A stretch of 64,000 nt of DNA from Paraburkholderia tagetis (GCF_022213065.1 NZ_JAKLJA010000004.1:297252-361251), one strand, 5' to 3'; numbered from the stretch's first letter, positions 25,867 through 35,599 are shown. Notes: generated by a model from the letters alone, not told the origin. Numbers and translations are program-made.

Positions 25867-26658
25867 ATGCCTCATGCAGCCGTCAACGACACGCAACTGT
25901 TCTACCGCATCGACGGTGCGCAGAACGCCACGGCGCCGTGGCTCGTTCTGTCGAATTCGCTCGGCAGCGACGTGTCGATGTGGACGCCCCAGCTCGTCGA
26001 ATTCTCGAAGCATTTCCGCGTGCTGCGCTACGACACGCGTGGCCACGGCCATTCGGCGGCGCCGGCCGGCCCGTACACCATCGAGCAGTTGACGGGCGAC
26101 GTGATTGGCCTGCTCGATCATCTCGGCATCGAGCGCGCGCATTTCGTGGGGGTCTCGATGGGCGGACTTACGGGCGTGGGCCTTGGCGCGCGCTTTGGCA
26201 GCCGCATCGAGCGCCTCGCGCTGTGCAATACCGCCGCGAAGATCGGCACGCCCGAAGTGTGGGTGCCGCGCGCAGCGAAGGCCCGCAACGAAGGCATGCT
26301 CGCGCTCGCCGATGCGGTGCTGCCGCGTTGGTACACGGCCGGATTCATGGCGAAGAATCCGCTCGTGATCGACCAGGCGCGCGACGTGTTCGTGCATACC
26401 GACAAGGATGGCTATGCTTCGAACTGCGAAGCGATCAATGCCGCCGATCTGCGCGGCGAGGCTGCGTCGATCAAGGCGCCCACGCTCGTGATCTCGGGCA
26501 CCCACGATCTGGCCGCCACGCCCGCGCAGGGCCGCGAGCTGGCGGAGTCGGTGCCGGGTGCGCGCTACGTCGAGCTGAACGCTTCGCACATCTCGAACGT
26601 CGAGTTGGCGGATGAGTTCAACAAGACCGTGCTGGGCTTCCTGCTGGAGTCGAAATGA
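25867..26658 (+). CDS. pcaD: 3-oxoadipate enol-lactonase
   Basis: 263 residues with an alpha/beta-hydrolase fold. The nucleophile is Ser97 in GVSMGG, and a late His in NASHISNVE completes the triad. The gene starts 4 bases after the pcaB stop and overlaps pcaC by 4 bases (ATGA), so translation is coupled. It hydrolyses 3-oxoadipate enol-lactone to 3-oxoadipate. Confidence 0.93.
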   Translation: MPHAAVNDTQLFYRIDGAQNATAPWLVLSNSLGSDVSMWTPQLVEFSKHFRVLRYDTRGHGHSAAPAGPYTIEQLTGDVIGLLDHLGIERAHFVGVSMGGLTGVGLGARFGSRIERLALCNTAAKIGTPEVWVPRAAKARNEGMLALADAVLPRWYTAGFMAKNPLVIDQARDVFVHTDKDGYASNCEAINAADLRGEAASIKAPTLVISGTHDLAATPAQGRELAESVPGARYVELNASHISNVELADEFNKTVLGFLLESK

Positions 26659-27074
26659 ACGAAGACGAACGCTACGAAGCGGGGCTGAAAGTGCGCCGCG
26701 CGGTGCTGGGCGACGCGCACGTCGACCGTTCCATCGCGAATCGCACTGAGCTGACCGAAGAATTCCAGAAGCTCATCTCACGCTACGCGTGGGGCGAGAT
26801 CTGGACGCGCGAGGGCTTGCCGCGTCACACGCGCAGCCTGCTCACGATCGCCATGATGGTGGCGCTCAATCGCAGCGAGGAGCTGGCGCTCCATCTGCGC
26901 GCCGCGAAGAACAACGGCGTGACGCGCGACGAGATCAAGGAAGTCTTGCTGCAGACGGCCATCTATTGCGGCGTGCCCGCAGCCAATTCGGCATTCCATC
27001 TCGCCGACCGCATCTTCCGCGAGGAAGACGCGGCGCCCTCTGGCGGTGCGCCCTCCGGTGGCGCGCAGGGCTGA
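26655..27074 (+). CDS. pcaC: 4-carboxymuconolactone decarboxylase
   Basis: 139 residues. The CMD core is clear (RYAWGEIWTREGLPRHTRSLLTIAMM, then HLRAAKNNGVTRDEIKEVLLQTAIYCGVPAAN). It decarboxylates 4-carboxymuconolactone to the enol-lactone used by PcaD. It is a separate protein here, whereas some bacteria fuse it to PcaD. A short Gly/Ala-rich repeat (SGGAPSGGA) ends the protein. It is the last gene of the run. Confidence 0.93.
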   Translation: MNEDERYEAGLKVRRAVLGDAHVDRSIANRTELTEEFQKLISRYAWGEIWTREGLPRHTRSLLTIAMMVALNRSEELALHLRAAKNNGVTRDEIKEVLLQTAIYCGVPAANSAFHLADRIFREEDAAPSGGAPSGGAQG

Positions 27075-27084
27075 TCCTGCCTCA

Positions 27085-27117
27085 TCGGGGCGCGCGGCAT
27101 GCATGTGCCGGCGCGCC
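27085..27117. terminator. hairpin between convergent pcaC and the small gene
   Basis: A 9-base GC stem (27085-27093 with 27109-27117) and an inner 4-base stem (GGCA/TGCC) make a long hairpin with a single bulged G, 10 bases past the pcaC stop. It could serve both strands. No T-run follows. Confidence 0.5.
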
Positions 27118-27121
27118 CCGT

Positions 27122-27370
27122 TCACTCCTCGGCGCTGAGCGCGGCCACGTAGCGCCGCAGGACGGCGAGCACAGCGGCGTCTTCGGCGCGGTTCGCGTCG
27201 TCGCTGGCCGATCCCGCATCGTCCTCTTCCCCAAGCAACGCTGCCGGCGCCGCGAACGTGTCGACTTCGCGGCCATCGCGGAACACACGGATTTCATGCG
27301 TCGACGCGAAGTATTCCGCTACCCAGTGGACGCCTTCGATATGCGCGCCCATACGGATCGGTGTCTTCAT
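27122..27370 (-). CDS. small conserved hypothetical protein
   Basis: 82 residues from MKTPIRMGAHIEG, with GGAGG 7 bases before the ATG. The pattern GVHWVAEYFASTHEIRVFRDGREV suggests a small beta-rich domain, followed by an acidic tail. It has no signal peptide or membrane helix. It resembles short hypothetical proteins seen in Burkholderia. The function is unknown. Confidence 0.65.
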   Translation of the reverse strand: MKTPIRMGAHIEGVHWVAEYFASTHEIRVFRDGREVDTFAAPAALLGEEDDAGSASDDANRAEDAAVLAVLRRYVAALSAEE

Positions 27371-27660
27371 TGCCTTTCCTCCCGCCGCCGCCTGCGCGCG
27401 GCATCGCAGTGTCGATAAGCAAACGATACGCCGATGCCGCGCGCCGTGTGCGTGTCGTGATCCCGGCGCCGGGTGGGGGGGAAAGTAAACTGAAAGATGG
27501 ACGAAAAAGCGGACGAAAAAATGGCCCGCGCATGTGATGCTGCGGGCCGCAGGACTGCTTCGGAGGAGTCTTGTCGTGTCGGGTGCCACCCGCGCGGTTG
27601 CACGAGTGGGCTACATGGGCGAGTCGAGCGTGCTATTGCACTCTCGTTACCGTGCCCTCG

Positions 27661-28989
27661 TTACTGAACCTTCGCCAGCACATCGCGCACGGTGCCGAAG
27701 AGACGCTCGATCTCTTCCTCGCTGACGATGAGCGGCGGCGAGAACGCGAGGATGTCGCCCGTGAAGCGGATCAGCACGCCCGCCTCGAAACACTTGACGA
27801 ACACCTCATAGGCGCGCGCACCCGGCGCGCTGTCGCGCGATTCGAGCTCGATGCCCGCAACGAGGCCGAGATTGCGGACGTCCTTCACATGCTTCGCGTC
27901 GCGCAGCGCGTGGGCCGCGGCTTCGAACTTCGGTGCGAGGTTGTGCGCGCGCTCGAAGAGCCCTTCGCGGCGATACAGGTCCTGCGTCGCGATCAAGGCC
28001 GCGGCGGCGAGCGGGTGCGCCGAATACGTGTAGCCATGGAACAGCTCGATTGCGCCCGCCGCGCCGCCGTTCACCACCGTATCGTGGATCGCGCGGCTCA
28101 CGGCCACGCCGCCCATTGGCACGGCCGCGTTGTTGATCGCCTTCGCCATCGTGATGATGTCGGGCGTCACGCCGAAATATTCGCTCGCCGTGGCCTTGCC
28201 GAGGCGGCCGAAGCCCGTGATCACCTCGTCGAAAATCAGCACGATGCCATGCTTCGTACAGATTTCGCGCAGGCGTTGCAGATAGCCTTGCGGCGGGATC
28301 AGCACGCCGGTCGAGCCCGCCACCGGCTCCACGATGACGGCCGCGATGGTCGAGGCGTCGTGCAGGGCGACGATGCGCTCGAGGTCGTCGGCGAGGTGTG
28401 CGCCCCATGCCGGCTGGCCCTTCGAAAACGCGTTGTGCTCGAGGTTGTGCGTGTGCGGCAGATGGTCGACGGCGGGCAGTAGCTGGCCCGAGTAGGCCTT
28501 GCGGTTCGCGCCGATGCCGCCCACCGAAATGCCGCCGAAGCCCACGCCGTGATAGCCGCGCTCGCGGCCGATGAACTTGGTGCGCTGGCCTTCGCCGCGC
28601 GAGCGCTGGTAGGCGAGGGCGATCTTGAGCGCCGTGTCGACGGACTCCGAGCCGGAGTTCGTGAAGAAAATACGGTCGAGCCCAGCGGGCATGAGGTCCG
28701 CGATCCTGCGCGCCGCTTCGAAGGCGAGCGGATGGCCCATCTGGAAGGTGGGCGCGAAGTCGAGCGAGCCGGCTTGCTGCGCGATGGCGGCGACAATCTC
28801 GTCGCGCGCATGGCCGGCGTTCACGCACCACAGACCTGCGCTGCCGTCGAGCACCTCGCGGCCGTCGCTCGTGCGGTAGTACATGCCTTTCGCCGATTCG
28901 AGCAGGCGCGGCGCGGCCTTGAACTGACGGTTGGCCGTAAACGGCATCCAGAACGACGACAGGTCGTCGATGACGGGGCGCGAAGTCAT
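27661..28989 (-). CDS. omega-amino acid:pyruvate transaminase (class III)
   Basis: 442 residues of a class III PLP aminotransferase. It carries FWMPFTANRQFK at the N-terminus, the FTNSGSESVDTALKIA motif, LIFDEVITGFGRLG (PLP-contacting Asp) and the Schiff-base Lys in ITMAKAINNAAVPMGG. This pattern fits beta-alanine/omega-amino acid:pyruvate transaminases. The divergent MocR gene is its likely regulator. Confidence 0.9.
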   Translation of the reverse strand: MTSRPVIDDLSSFWMPFTANRQFKAAPRLLESAKGMYYRTSDGREVLDGSAGLWCVNAGHARDEIVAAIAQQAGSLDFAPTFQMGHPLAFEAARRIADLMPAGLDRIFFTNSGSESVDTALKIALAYQRSRGEGQRTKFIGRERGYHGVGFGGISVGGIGANRKAYSGQLLPAVDHLPHTHNLEHNAFSKGQPAWGAHLADDLERIVALHDASTIAAVIVEPVAGSTGVLIPPQGYLQRLREICTKHGIVLIFDEVITGFGRLGKATASEYFGVTPDIITMAKAINNAAVPMGGVAVSRAIHDTVVNGGAAGAIELFHGYTYSAHPLAAAALIATQDLYRREGLFERAHNLAPKFEAAAHALRDAKHVKDVRNLGLVAGIELESRDSAPGARAYEVFVKCFEAGVLIRFTGDILAFSPPLIVSEEEIERLFGTVRDVLAKVQ

Positions 28990-29100
28990 GGGTTTCCTCC
29001 AGTGTCGACCGGCGTTGGCGCGCGTGCGCATGCGCCGGTTCCATGCAACAGGGTTGCGGTTGTGTTTCACAGACTGTAGCCCCGGGGCTTGAACGGCGGC

Positions 29101-29155
29101 ATATACAGTCTCTATACTGCGCTGATAACTGTGCTGGACAATCTGTCGCAACTGT
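29101..29155. promoter_or_regulatory. candidate MocR operator region
   Basis: Between the transaminase and the MocR gene lie a CAGT-N6-ACTG dyad (29106-29119) and two AACTGT direct repeats (29127-29132 and 29150-29155, 23 bases apart). MocR regulators typically bind paired direct repeats in divergent intergenic regions. Confidence 0.45.
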
Positions 29156-29185
29156 ATTGGTTCGCGTGCGCCACCCACTTTCCCC

Positions 29186-30601
29186 ATGATCGAACTTGAA
29201 TTGCAACGCGGCCGCGCTGCCTCCACGACGCTCGTCGAGCAGATCGTGCACGGCTTCGCTCACGCGATCGAAGCGAATTCGCTGCGCTCGGGTGCGCTGC
29301 TGCCTTCGGTGCGGCAACTGGCGCAATCGCACGCGCTTTCGACCTACACCGTGACCGAGGCGTACAACCGGCTCGTCTCGATGGGCCTCGTGGTGGCGCG
29401 CCGCGGCTCGGGCTACCGCGTGGCGCCGCGCGAGGCCGGGCCGCGCCCGAGCGCGGCGGCCTGGCAGCCGCCCACGCTCACGGCCACCTGGCTGCTCTCG
29501 GACGTGTTCGCAGACCACTCCGTGCCGATCAAGGCAGGCTGCGGGTGGATGCCGAGCGAGTGGATCAACGAGACGGGGCTGCACCACGCCCTGCGCGCGA
29601 CGAGCCGGGTGCCCGCAGTGCGGCTGGGCGACTACGGGCATCCGTACGGTTTTGCGCCGCTGCGCGAGCGCATTGCCGCGCAACTGGATCGCCAGGGCCT
29701 GCCGGTGGAGGTCGGCAACGTGCTGCTCACGCAAGGCGCGACCCAGGGGCTCGATCTGATCGTGCGCACGCTGCTGCGCGCGGGCGATGCGGTGCTGGTG
29801 GAGGACCCGGGCTACTGCAATTTATTGCAGATCCTCAAGCTCGCCGGGCTCGCGGTGCACGGGGTGCCGCGCACGCCGGCCGGGCTCGACCTCGAGGTGC
29901 TCGAGCGGCAGGTAGCCGCGCACCGGCCCAAGGCGATCTTCGTGAACACGACGCTACAGAATCCCACCGGCGCGACGTACACGATGGCGAATGCGTTCCG
30001 CTTGCTGCAGATTGCCGAGCGCGAGCGCATGTGGGTGGTGGAGGACGACGTGAGCCGCGAACTTGCGTCGCCCGGCGCGCCGCTGCTGGCCGCGATGGAA
30101 GGGCTCCAGCGCGTGGTTTACGTGGGCGGTTTTTCGAAGACGGTGACGCCTTCGCTGCGCTGCGGCTACGTGGTGGCCGAGCGCGATGTGCTACGGGAGC
30201 TGGCGCGCGCGAAGATGGCGGTGGGGCTCACCTCGTCGGAGACGATCGAGCGCATCGTCGACAAAGTGCTGCTCGAAGGGCGCTACGCGCATCACGTCGA
30301 GATCGTCAACGAACGGCTGAAGGCCGCGCATGCGACGCTCGAAGACCGTCTCGACACGCTGGGCCTCGAACCGTTCTGCCGGCCGCGCGCGGGACTTTTC
30401 GCGTGGGTGCGTCTGCCGGTGGAGGCTGCGCGCGCCGGCGAGATCGCTACGGCAGCGCTTGCCGACGGCATCTGGCTCGCGCCCGGCTCCTATTTCCGGA
30501 CCGACGACGCGGCCAGCGCCTGGTTCCGCTTCAACGCGCCGTATTCGCTCAACGACGCGCTGTGGCGGTTCATTGAGCGGATCGGCAGCCAGCCGTCATG
30601 A
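29186..30601 (+). CDS. MocR-type regulator (GntR DNA-binding + aminotransferase-like domain)
   Basis: 471 residues. The N-terminal GntR winged helix reads LRSGALLPSVRQLAQSHALSTYTVTEAYNRLVSMGLV, and the large C-terminal fold-type I aminotransferase-like domain keeps a PLP lysine in YVGGFSKTVTPSLRCGY. MocR proteins sense PLP or amino compounds and usually control a divergent gene, here the omega-transaminase. Confidence 0.92.
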   Translation: MIELELQRGRAASTTLVEQIVHGFAHAIEANSLRSGALLPSVRQLAQSHALSTYTVTEAYNRLVSMGLVVARRGSGYRVAPREAGPRPSAAAWQPPTLTATWLLSDVFADHSVPIKAGCGWMPSEWINETGLHHALRATSRVPAVRLGDYGHPYGFAPLRERIAAQLDRQGLPVEVGNVLLTQGATQGLDLIVRTLLRAGDAVLVEDPGYCNLLQILKLAGLAVHGVPRTPAGLDLEVLERQVAAHRPKAIFVNTTLQNPTGATYTMANAFRLLQIAERERMWVVEDDVSRELASPGAPLLAAMEGLQRVVYVGGFSKTVTPSLRCGYVVAERDVLRELARAKMAVGLTSSETIERIVDKVLLEGRYAHHVEIVNERLKAAHATLEDRLDTLGLEPFCRPRAGLFAWVRLPVEAARAGEIATAALADGIWLAPGSYFRTDDAASAWFRFNAPYSLNDALWRFIERIGSQPS

Positions 30602-30631
30602 GGCGTGGCTTTTCACGCGCCGCACAAAGCG

Positions 30632-32059
30632 CTAGATCGTCCCGTACAGCGCGCGCGGCCGATCGCGCAGCGTGCGCGCGAGAATCTGCAGGGCGCGCGC
30701 CAATTGCTCGCGCGAGCTTGCGCACGCGAGATTGATCCGCACACCGTGCTCGATGGTCGAGCGGTCGACGGCGAACGCCGAAGCGGGCATCGTGCTCACG
30801 CCGCGCGCCTGCGCGTTGGCGGCGAAATCGTCCGAGCGCCACGGTTCGGGCACGCGCAGCCAGACGAACATGCACGCGGGGTCGCTGTTGAGCAGGTCCG
30901 GCGGCAGCAGTTCGCGCGCGAGCGTCTGGCGCGCCTCGAGCTCCACGCGCTGCGCCTCCAGGATGATCTGCGCGGTGCCGTCCTCGATCCAGCGCGTGGT
31001 GATGAGCGTCGAGAGCGGCGCGGGCATCCACGCGGTCGTGCGCACGGCCTCGGCGGCCAGCGCGGCGCCGTGCGGCGGCGTCAGCAGATAGCCGATGCGT
31101 AGCCCTGGCGCCAGGATCTTCGAGGTGGACGCGATATGGAAGGTCAGCTCGGGGCACAGGCTCGCGATGGTCGGCAGACGCTTGCGCAGGAGCGGCCCGT
31201 AGACGTCGTCTTCGATGATGGCCACGTGATGCCGCCGCGCGATTTCCGCGAGCGCGAGCCGGCGTTCGAGGCTCATCGTCACGACACTTGGATTCTGCAG
31301 ATTCGGCACGGTGAAGATGGCCTTCACGCGCATGCGCTTGCACGCGTCTTCCAGATGCTCGGGCAGCAGCCCGTCGGCGTCGCTCGGGATGCCGACGAGT
31401 TCGAACTGGAACGCCGGCGCGAGCGCCTTGAGGCCATAGTAGGTGAGCTTGTCCGAGAGGATCACGCCTTCGTGGCCCATCAGACTGCTCAGAACTGCGT
31501 AGAGCCCATGCTGCGCGCCGCTCGTGACGACGAGATTCTCGGCGGAGGGCGTGAAGCCGGGCGCGGCGATCCATTTGGCACCCGCCGCGCGTGCCCATTC
31601 GGGGCCTTGCGGCGGTTGGTACTCCTGTGTTTCCGCAAAGCGCGGGTCACGCGAAATGACGGCCATGGTGCGCGCGAGTTGTGTGAGGAACTCGCCGGTT
31701 GCGGGGCGATTGACCGTCAGGTCGATGACACCGCTCGTGCCTTCGCCCGGTGCTTGTGCGTTGCGCTGTGCGCTCGTATGCACAGCCGGCATCGCGCCGC
31801 CGGTGACGATCGAGCCGCGCCGCTTGCTCGCGACGATCAGGCCGCGTGCCTGAAGCTCCTTGTAGGCGCGCGAAACAGTCGACACGTTGATGCCCAGTTC
31901 GATTGCCAGATCGCGTTGCGGCGGTAGCCGGCTGCCGGGCGGGTAGTGTCCGCTGCGAACCTGCTCCTCGAGATTGCGCGACACCTCGAGATAGGTGGCC
32001 TGACGCCCTTTTGTATGGCTATTGCCGTCGGATTTTGTCTGGTTTTCGTCCACTTTCAT
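30632..32059 (-). CDS. second MocR-type regulator
   Basis: 475 residues with a GntR domain (PPGSRLPPQRDLAIELGINVSTVSRAYKELQARGLI) and an aminotransferase-like domain whose PLP lysine is in IASTSKILAPGLRIGY. It is divergent from the D-amino-acid dehydrogenase-like gene, with a 349-base gap rich in repeats, and is therefore its probable regulator. It is convergent with the first MocR gene. Confidence 0.92.
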   Translation of the reverse strand: MKVDENQTKSDGNSHTKGRQATYLEVSRNLEEQVRSGHYPPGSRLPPQRDLAIELGINVSTVSRAYKELQARGLIVASKRRGSIVTGGAMPAVHTSAQRNAQAPGEGTSGVIDLTVNRPATGEFLTQLARTMAVISRDPRFAETQEYQPPQGPEWARAAGAKWIAAPGFTPSAENLVVTSGAQHGLYAVLSSLMGHEGVILSDKLTYYGLKALAPAFQFELVGIPSDADGLLPEHLEDACKRMRVKAIFTVPNLQNPSVVTMSLERRLALAEIARRHHVAIIEDDVYGPLLRKRLPTIASLCPELTFHIASTSKILAPGLRIGYLLTPPHGAALAAEAVRTTAWMPAPLSTLITTRWIEDGTAQIILEAQRVELEARQTLARELLPPDLLNSDPACMFVWLRVPEPWRSDDFAANAQARGVSTMPASAFAVDRSTIEHGVRINLACASSREQLARALQILARTLRDRPRALYGTI

Positions 32060-32230
32060 TCAAGTAATAACTCCATACAAAACTCGGTCTCCCGCCACTG
32101 CAAGCTTTTGCATCCAATTCGGTGCGTCGCAGCTTTGCTGCATCTTAAACCCAATAACCTGCCATATGGCAAGAGATTTGCCGGATTCCGGTCGGGCGCA
32201 CGGCGTCTCTCCAGGGAAATTCCTGGTCTC

Positions 32231-32272
32231 CACACAAAGAATTTTTATTTGCACACAAAAATTTATTGTGTG
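32231..32272. promoter_or_regulatory. CACACAA repeats in the MocR-dehydrogenase gap
   Basis: CACACAAA occurs at 32231-32238 and again at 32252-32259 (21 bases apart, two helical turns), and TTGTGTG at 32266-32272 forms a 7-7-7 dyad with the second copy. The whole gap 32060-32408 is AT-rich and holds no gene. Likely MocR operator. Confidence 0.55.
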
Positions 32273-32408
32273 AGTATGAGTCCACGGTTTTGTTTGGACA
32301 CAGGTGCGACGCAACCCGCACTTTAGTACATGAGGAGATGCTCGTGGCAATCCAGCAACCCCCGTCGCCGCACGGCTTCGGTGAACCCGCAACGAACCGG
32401 AAGAAGTA

Positions 32409-33641
32409 ATGGCTCGAGTGGCTGTCATCGGCGCGGGATTCGTGGGACTCTCGTGCGCTTACTGGCTCATGCGCGACGGGCATCGCGTCACGCTGTTCGA
32501 CGCGCAGGGCCCGGGCGAGGGTGCGTCGTACGGCAATGCAGGCACGTTCGCGAACTACGCGTGCATTCCCGTCAACAACCCGGACGTGTTCCGCAATCTG
32601 CCACGCTTTCTGTTCTCGGCGACCAGCCCATTGCGGATTCGCTGGCGCGATGCGCCCACACTCGCCCCCTGGCTCGCGCGTTTCTTGCTTTGCGCCACGT
32701 CGCGCCGCTATGAATGGAGCGCGAGGGCGCTCGCGCAAATGCTCTCGCGCGCATTCGAGGGCTATCGCGAGATGCTCTCGGCAAACGCGCTTGGCGCGTT
32801 CGTGCGCGAACGCGAATGCCTGTATCTGTATTCGAGCAAGGCATCGTTCGAAGCGTCGCAGCCGTCGCTGGCGCTGCGACGCTCGCTCGGTGTGGAGTTC
32901 GACACGCTGGAGCGCGACGCGATCGGCGAACTCGAACCGTCTCTCGCGCCGCTGTTCGAGCGCGGCACGCTGTTCGGCGGTAGCTGGTTCCTCAGCGATC
33001 CGCGCGGCTTTCTGCGGGTGCTGCATGCCTCGCTGCTCGATCGCGGCATGGAATACAGGCAGGTGACCGTCGAGTCGGTCGTGCCGGACGCGCGTGCGCT
33101 CAGGTTGATCGACAGCGCTGGAGCCGCGCACGAGGCCGAGCGCGCGATCGTCTGCGCGGGCTCGCGCTCGGGGCGTTTTGCGCGGCAATGTGGCGACGCC
33201 GTGCCGCTCGGCACGGAGCGCGGCTATCACGTGCGCTTTCCGGGCACGTCGGGCCTGATTTCGCGGCCCTGCGGCTGGGCCGAGCGCGGTTTCTACATGA
33301 CGCCGATGGAGGGCGGCATTCGCGCGGCGGGCACTGTCGAGCTCGCCCGCCACGAAGCGGGCAAGAATGCCGACCTGCTCAGGCTGCTGACGAAGTCGGC
33401 GCAAACGGCGCTGCCGGGCTTGCCCGAGCCGGACAGCGACTGGCTTGGCTTTCGTCCGAGCCTGCCGGACGGTTTGCCGGTCGTCGGGCCGTCCAGCCGA
33501 ACGCCCAACGTGATCTATGCGTTCGGCCACCAGCATCTGGGCGTGACGCTCGGCGGCGTCACGGGCAGCGTGGTCGCCGACCTCGTTGCGGGCCGCGAGA
33601 GTGCGCTCGATCTCGCGCCCTATAGTCCGCGACGTTTTTAA
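32409..33641 (+). CDS. FAD-dependent D-amino-acid dehydrogenase-like oxidoreductase
   Basis: 410 residues of the DAO/DadA superfamily. It carries the Rossmann start VAVIGAGFVGLSCAYWLMRDGHRVTLFD, the GEGASYGNAGTFANY segment typical of DadA-like enzymes, and a C-terminal FAD block with GVTLGGVTGSVVADL. It should oxidise a D-amino acid or related amine and pass electrons to the respiratory chain. The binding-protein gene that follows suggests uptake and oxidation of an amino compound. Confidence 0.85.
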   Translation: MARVAVIGAGFVGLSCAYWLMRDGHRVTLFDAQGPGEGASYGNAGTFANYACIPVNNPDVFRNLPRFLFSATSPLRIRWRDAPTLAPWLARFLLCATSRRYEWSARALAQMLSRAFEGYREMLSANALGAFVRERECLYLYSSKASFEASQPSLALRRSLGVEFDTLERDAIGELEPSLAPLFERGTLFGGSWFLSDPRGFLRVLHASLLDRGMEYRQVTVESVVPDARALRLIDSAGAAHEAERAIVCAGSRSGRFARQCGDAVPLGTERGYHVRFPGTSGLISRPCGWAERGFYMTPMEGGIRAAGTVELARHEAGKNADLLRLLTKSAQTALPGLPEPDSDWLGFRPSLPDGLPVVGPSSRTPNVIYAFGHQHLGVTLGGVTGSVVADLVAGRESALDLAPYSPRRF

Positions 33642-33701
33642 TCAGTCTTTCTAACGATTTTCTTCAACCACGGCTACAGTCTTCACAAGAGGATGAGCAT
33701 C

Positions 33702-34853
33702 ATGAACCGTCGCACTTTGATCATCACGATGGCCCTTGGGCTGATGGGTGCGTACGTCTCGTCGTACGCAGACGATCAGGAAGTCGTCAAGATCGGCTTT
33801 GCGGGGCCGCTCACCGGGCCGGTCGCGCGCGTCGGCAAGGACCTGCAATACGGCGCGCAGCTCGCGCTGGACGAGGCGAACGCGAAACGTCCCACTATCG
33901 GCGGCAAACCGGTCAAGTTCGTGCTCGACGTGCAGGACGATCAGGCCGACCCGCGCACCGCGATCCAGGTAGCGCAAAAGCTCGTGGACGACGGCGTGGT
34001 TGGCGTGATCGGTCACTACAACTCCGGGTGCAGCATTCCGGCTTCGGCGGTCTATCACAAGGCGAATGTTGCAATGATCACGCCGGGCTCGACCAATCCG
34101 GCGCTCACGCAGCAAGGCTTCGCAAACGTGTTTCGCACCATGGGCAACGACGGCATTGGCGGCGTGATCGCGGGGCGCTTCGCGGTGGACCAGCTCAAGG
34201 CGAAGCGCATTGGCATCATCGACGACCGCACCGCGTTCGGCCAGGGGCTCGCGGACGCGTTCGAAAAGGGTGCGAAGGAAGCCAGCGGCAATATCGTCGA
34301 CCGCGAGTTCACCAACGACAAGGCCGTGGATTTCCGCGCGATTCTCACGACACTCAAGCAGAAGAACGTCGACATGATCTTCTTTGGCGGGCTGGACGAG
34401 CAGGGCGCGATGCTCGCCAAGCAGATGCGCTCGCTCGGCATGCAGGCGCACCTGTTCGGCGCGGGGGCGCTCAAGAGCAATGCCTTCCTGCAGATTGCCG
34501 GCACGGCGGGCGAGGGCACGCAGGATCTCGAACCCGGCCCCGCGCTCGACAAGCTGCCGTCCGCCCAGGCCTTCGCGAAGCGCTACAAGGCGCGCTTCAA
34601 TCAGGATGTCGAACTCTATGCGCCGTTCGCCTATGACGCGGCGCTCGCGATGATCAAGGCGATCGAGGACGCCAACTCGCTCGATCGCGCGAAGATCGTC
34701 GCGAGCTTCCCCAAGGTCACGGTGACGGGCGTGACCGGCAATATCGCGTTCGATCCGCGCGGCGATCTGATCAAGCCGCCCTATACGCTCTTCGAGGTCC
34801 AGCAGGGGCAGTGGAAGAGCTTGCGCACCGTGGGCGGCAACGGCGGCGTTTAG
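33702..34853 (+). CDS. branched-chain amino-acid-type ABC substrate-binding protein
   Basis: A LivK/LivJ-type periplasmic binding protein. Signal peptide: MNRRTLIITMALGLMGAYVSSYA. The mature start VKIGFAGPLTGPVARVGKD and the IGHYNSGCSIPASAVYHKANVAMITPGSTNP region are diagnostic. An ATG 9 bases upstream is also possible, but AAGAGG is better spaced for this one. No permease or ATPase genes are adjacent, so the transporter must be elsewhere. Confidence 0.92.
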   Translation: MNRRTLIITMALGLMGAYVSSYADDQEVVKIGFAGPLTGPVARVGKDLQYGAQLALDEANAKRPTIGGKPVKFVLDVQDDQADPRTAIQVAQKLVDDGVVGVIGHYNSGCSIPASAVYHKANVAMITPGSTNPALTQQGFANVFRTMGNDGIGGVIAGRFAVDQLKAKRIGIIDDRTAFGQGLADAFEKGAKEASGNIVDREFTNDKAVDFRAILTTLKQKNVDMIFFGGLDEQGAMLAKQMRSLGMQAHLFGAGALKSNAFLQIAGTAGEGTQDLEPGPALDKLPSAQAFAKRYKARFNQDVELYAPFAYDAALAMIKAIEDANSLDRAKIVASFPKVTVTGVTGNIAFDPRGDLIKPPYTLFEVQQGQWKSLRTVGGNGGV

Positions 34854-34880
34854 AGGCCCAAGGGCGGGCTTTAGCGCGGG

Positions 34881-34901
34881 GGCGGCCGAACGCGAGCCGC
34901 C
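34881..34901. terminator. hairpin between the binding protein and LysE genes
   Basis: A 6-base GGCGGC/GCCGCC stem with a 9-base loop is followed by TTT on the plus strand, between two convergent genes. Confidence 0.4.
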
Positions 34902-34902
34902 T

Positions 34903-35520
34903 TTAGCGTTGCAGCAAATGCGCGAACAGCGGATACATCGAAGCGACGAGCGCAAGCGCCATCGCGATGTTGAACGTGCGCAGGCGGCGCGGGTCGTCGA
35001 GGAAGCGGCGCATGCCGGTGCCGAACGCGGCCCACAAGCAGATGCAGGGCAGGCCGATCACGTAGAACAGCGCGGCCATCACGACGGTGTTGACGCCGAA
35101 GTCCGCCGAGAGGCGGATCGTGGTGGCGGCGGTGAGCACCATCATCCAGGCCTTCGGGTTGATCCACTGGAACGCGATGGCTTCGTGAAAGCGCATGGGG
35201 CGGCGCTCGCCGCCTTTCTCCTTGATCATGCCCGAGGTGCCGATCTTCCACGCGAGCCACAGCAGATAGGCGACGCTCGCGGTTTCGAGCGTCGTGTAGA
35301 GCCAGGGCACGTGCCGGAAGACCTCGCCGAGGCCGAATCCCACCGAGAGCATGAGCACGACGACGCCCGCGCTGATGCCGAGAATATGCGGCACCGTGCG
35401 CTTGAAACCGAAGTTGACGCCGGAGGCGAGCAGCATCGTGTTATTGGGGCCGGGCGTGATGGTCGTGACCACCACGAAAAGCATGCCGGCGGGCAGGGCG
35501 CTGAGCATTTCGGGCAGCAT
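34903..35520 (-). CDS. LysE/RhtB family amino-acid exporter
   Basis: 205 residues with six hydrophobic helices. The N-terminal motif TTITPGPNNTMLLASGVNFGF is the LysE/RhtB signature. The family exports amino acids or small metabolites across the inner membrane. The start at MLPEMLSALPAG fits the family. A MocR-like operator motif lies about 80 bases upstream, but no MocR gene is adjacent. Confidence 0.9.
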   Translation of the reverse strand: MLPEMLSALPAGMLFVVVTTITPGPNNTMLLASGVNFGFKRTVPHILGISAGVVVLMLSVGFGLGEVFRHVPWLYTTLETASVAYLLWLAWKIGTSGMIKEKGGERRPMRFHEAIAFQWINPKAWMMVLTAATTIRLSADFGVNTVVMAALFYVIGLPCICLWAAFGTGMRRFLDDPRRLRTFNIAMALALVASMYPLFAHLLQR

Positions 35521-35599
35521 GGTGCGAGGGCTCCAGGGAAAGGGCCGCGACCGTTGAGGGGCGCGTCGATTGACTGGCAGCCAGTTTAGCTGCGGGAAT

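Noticed and set aside
27806..29734. A 640-codon minus-strand frame
   Set aside because: It overlaps the clear transaminase gene in another frame and spans the divergent MocR gene, so it is not coding.
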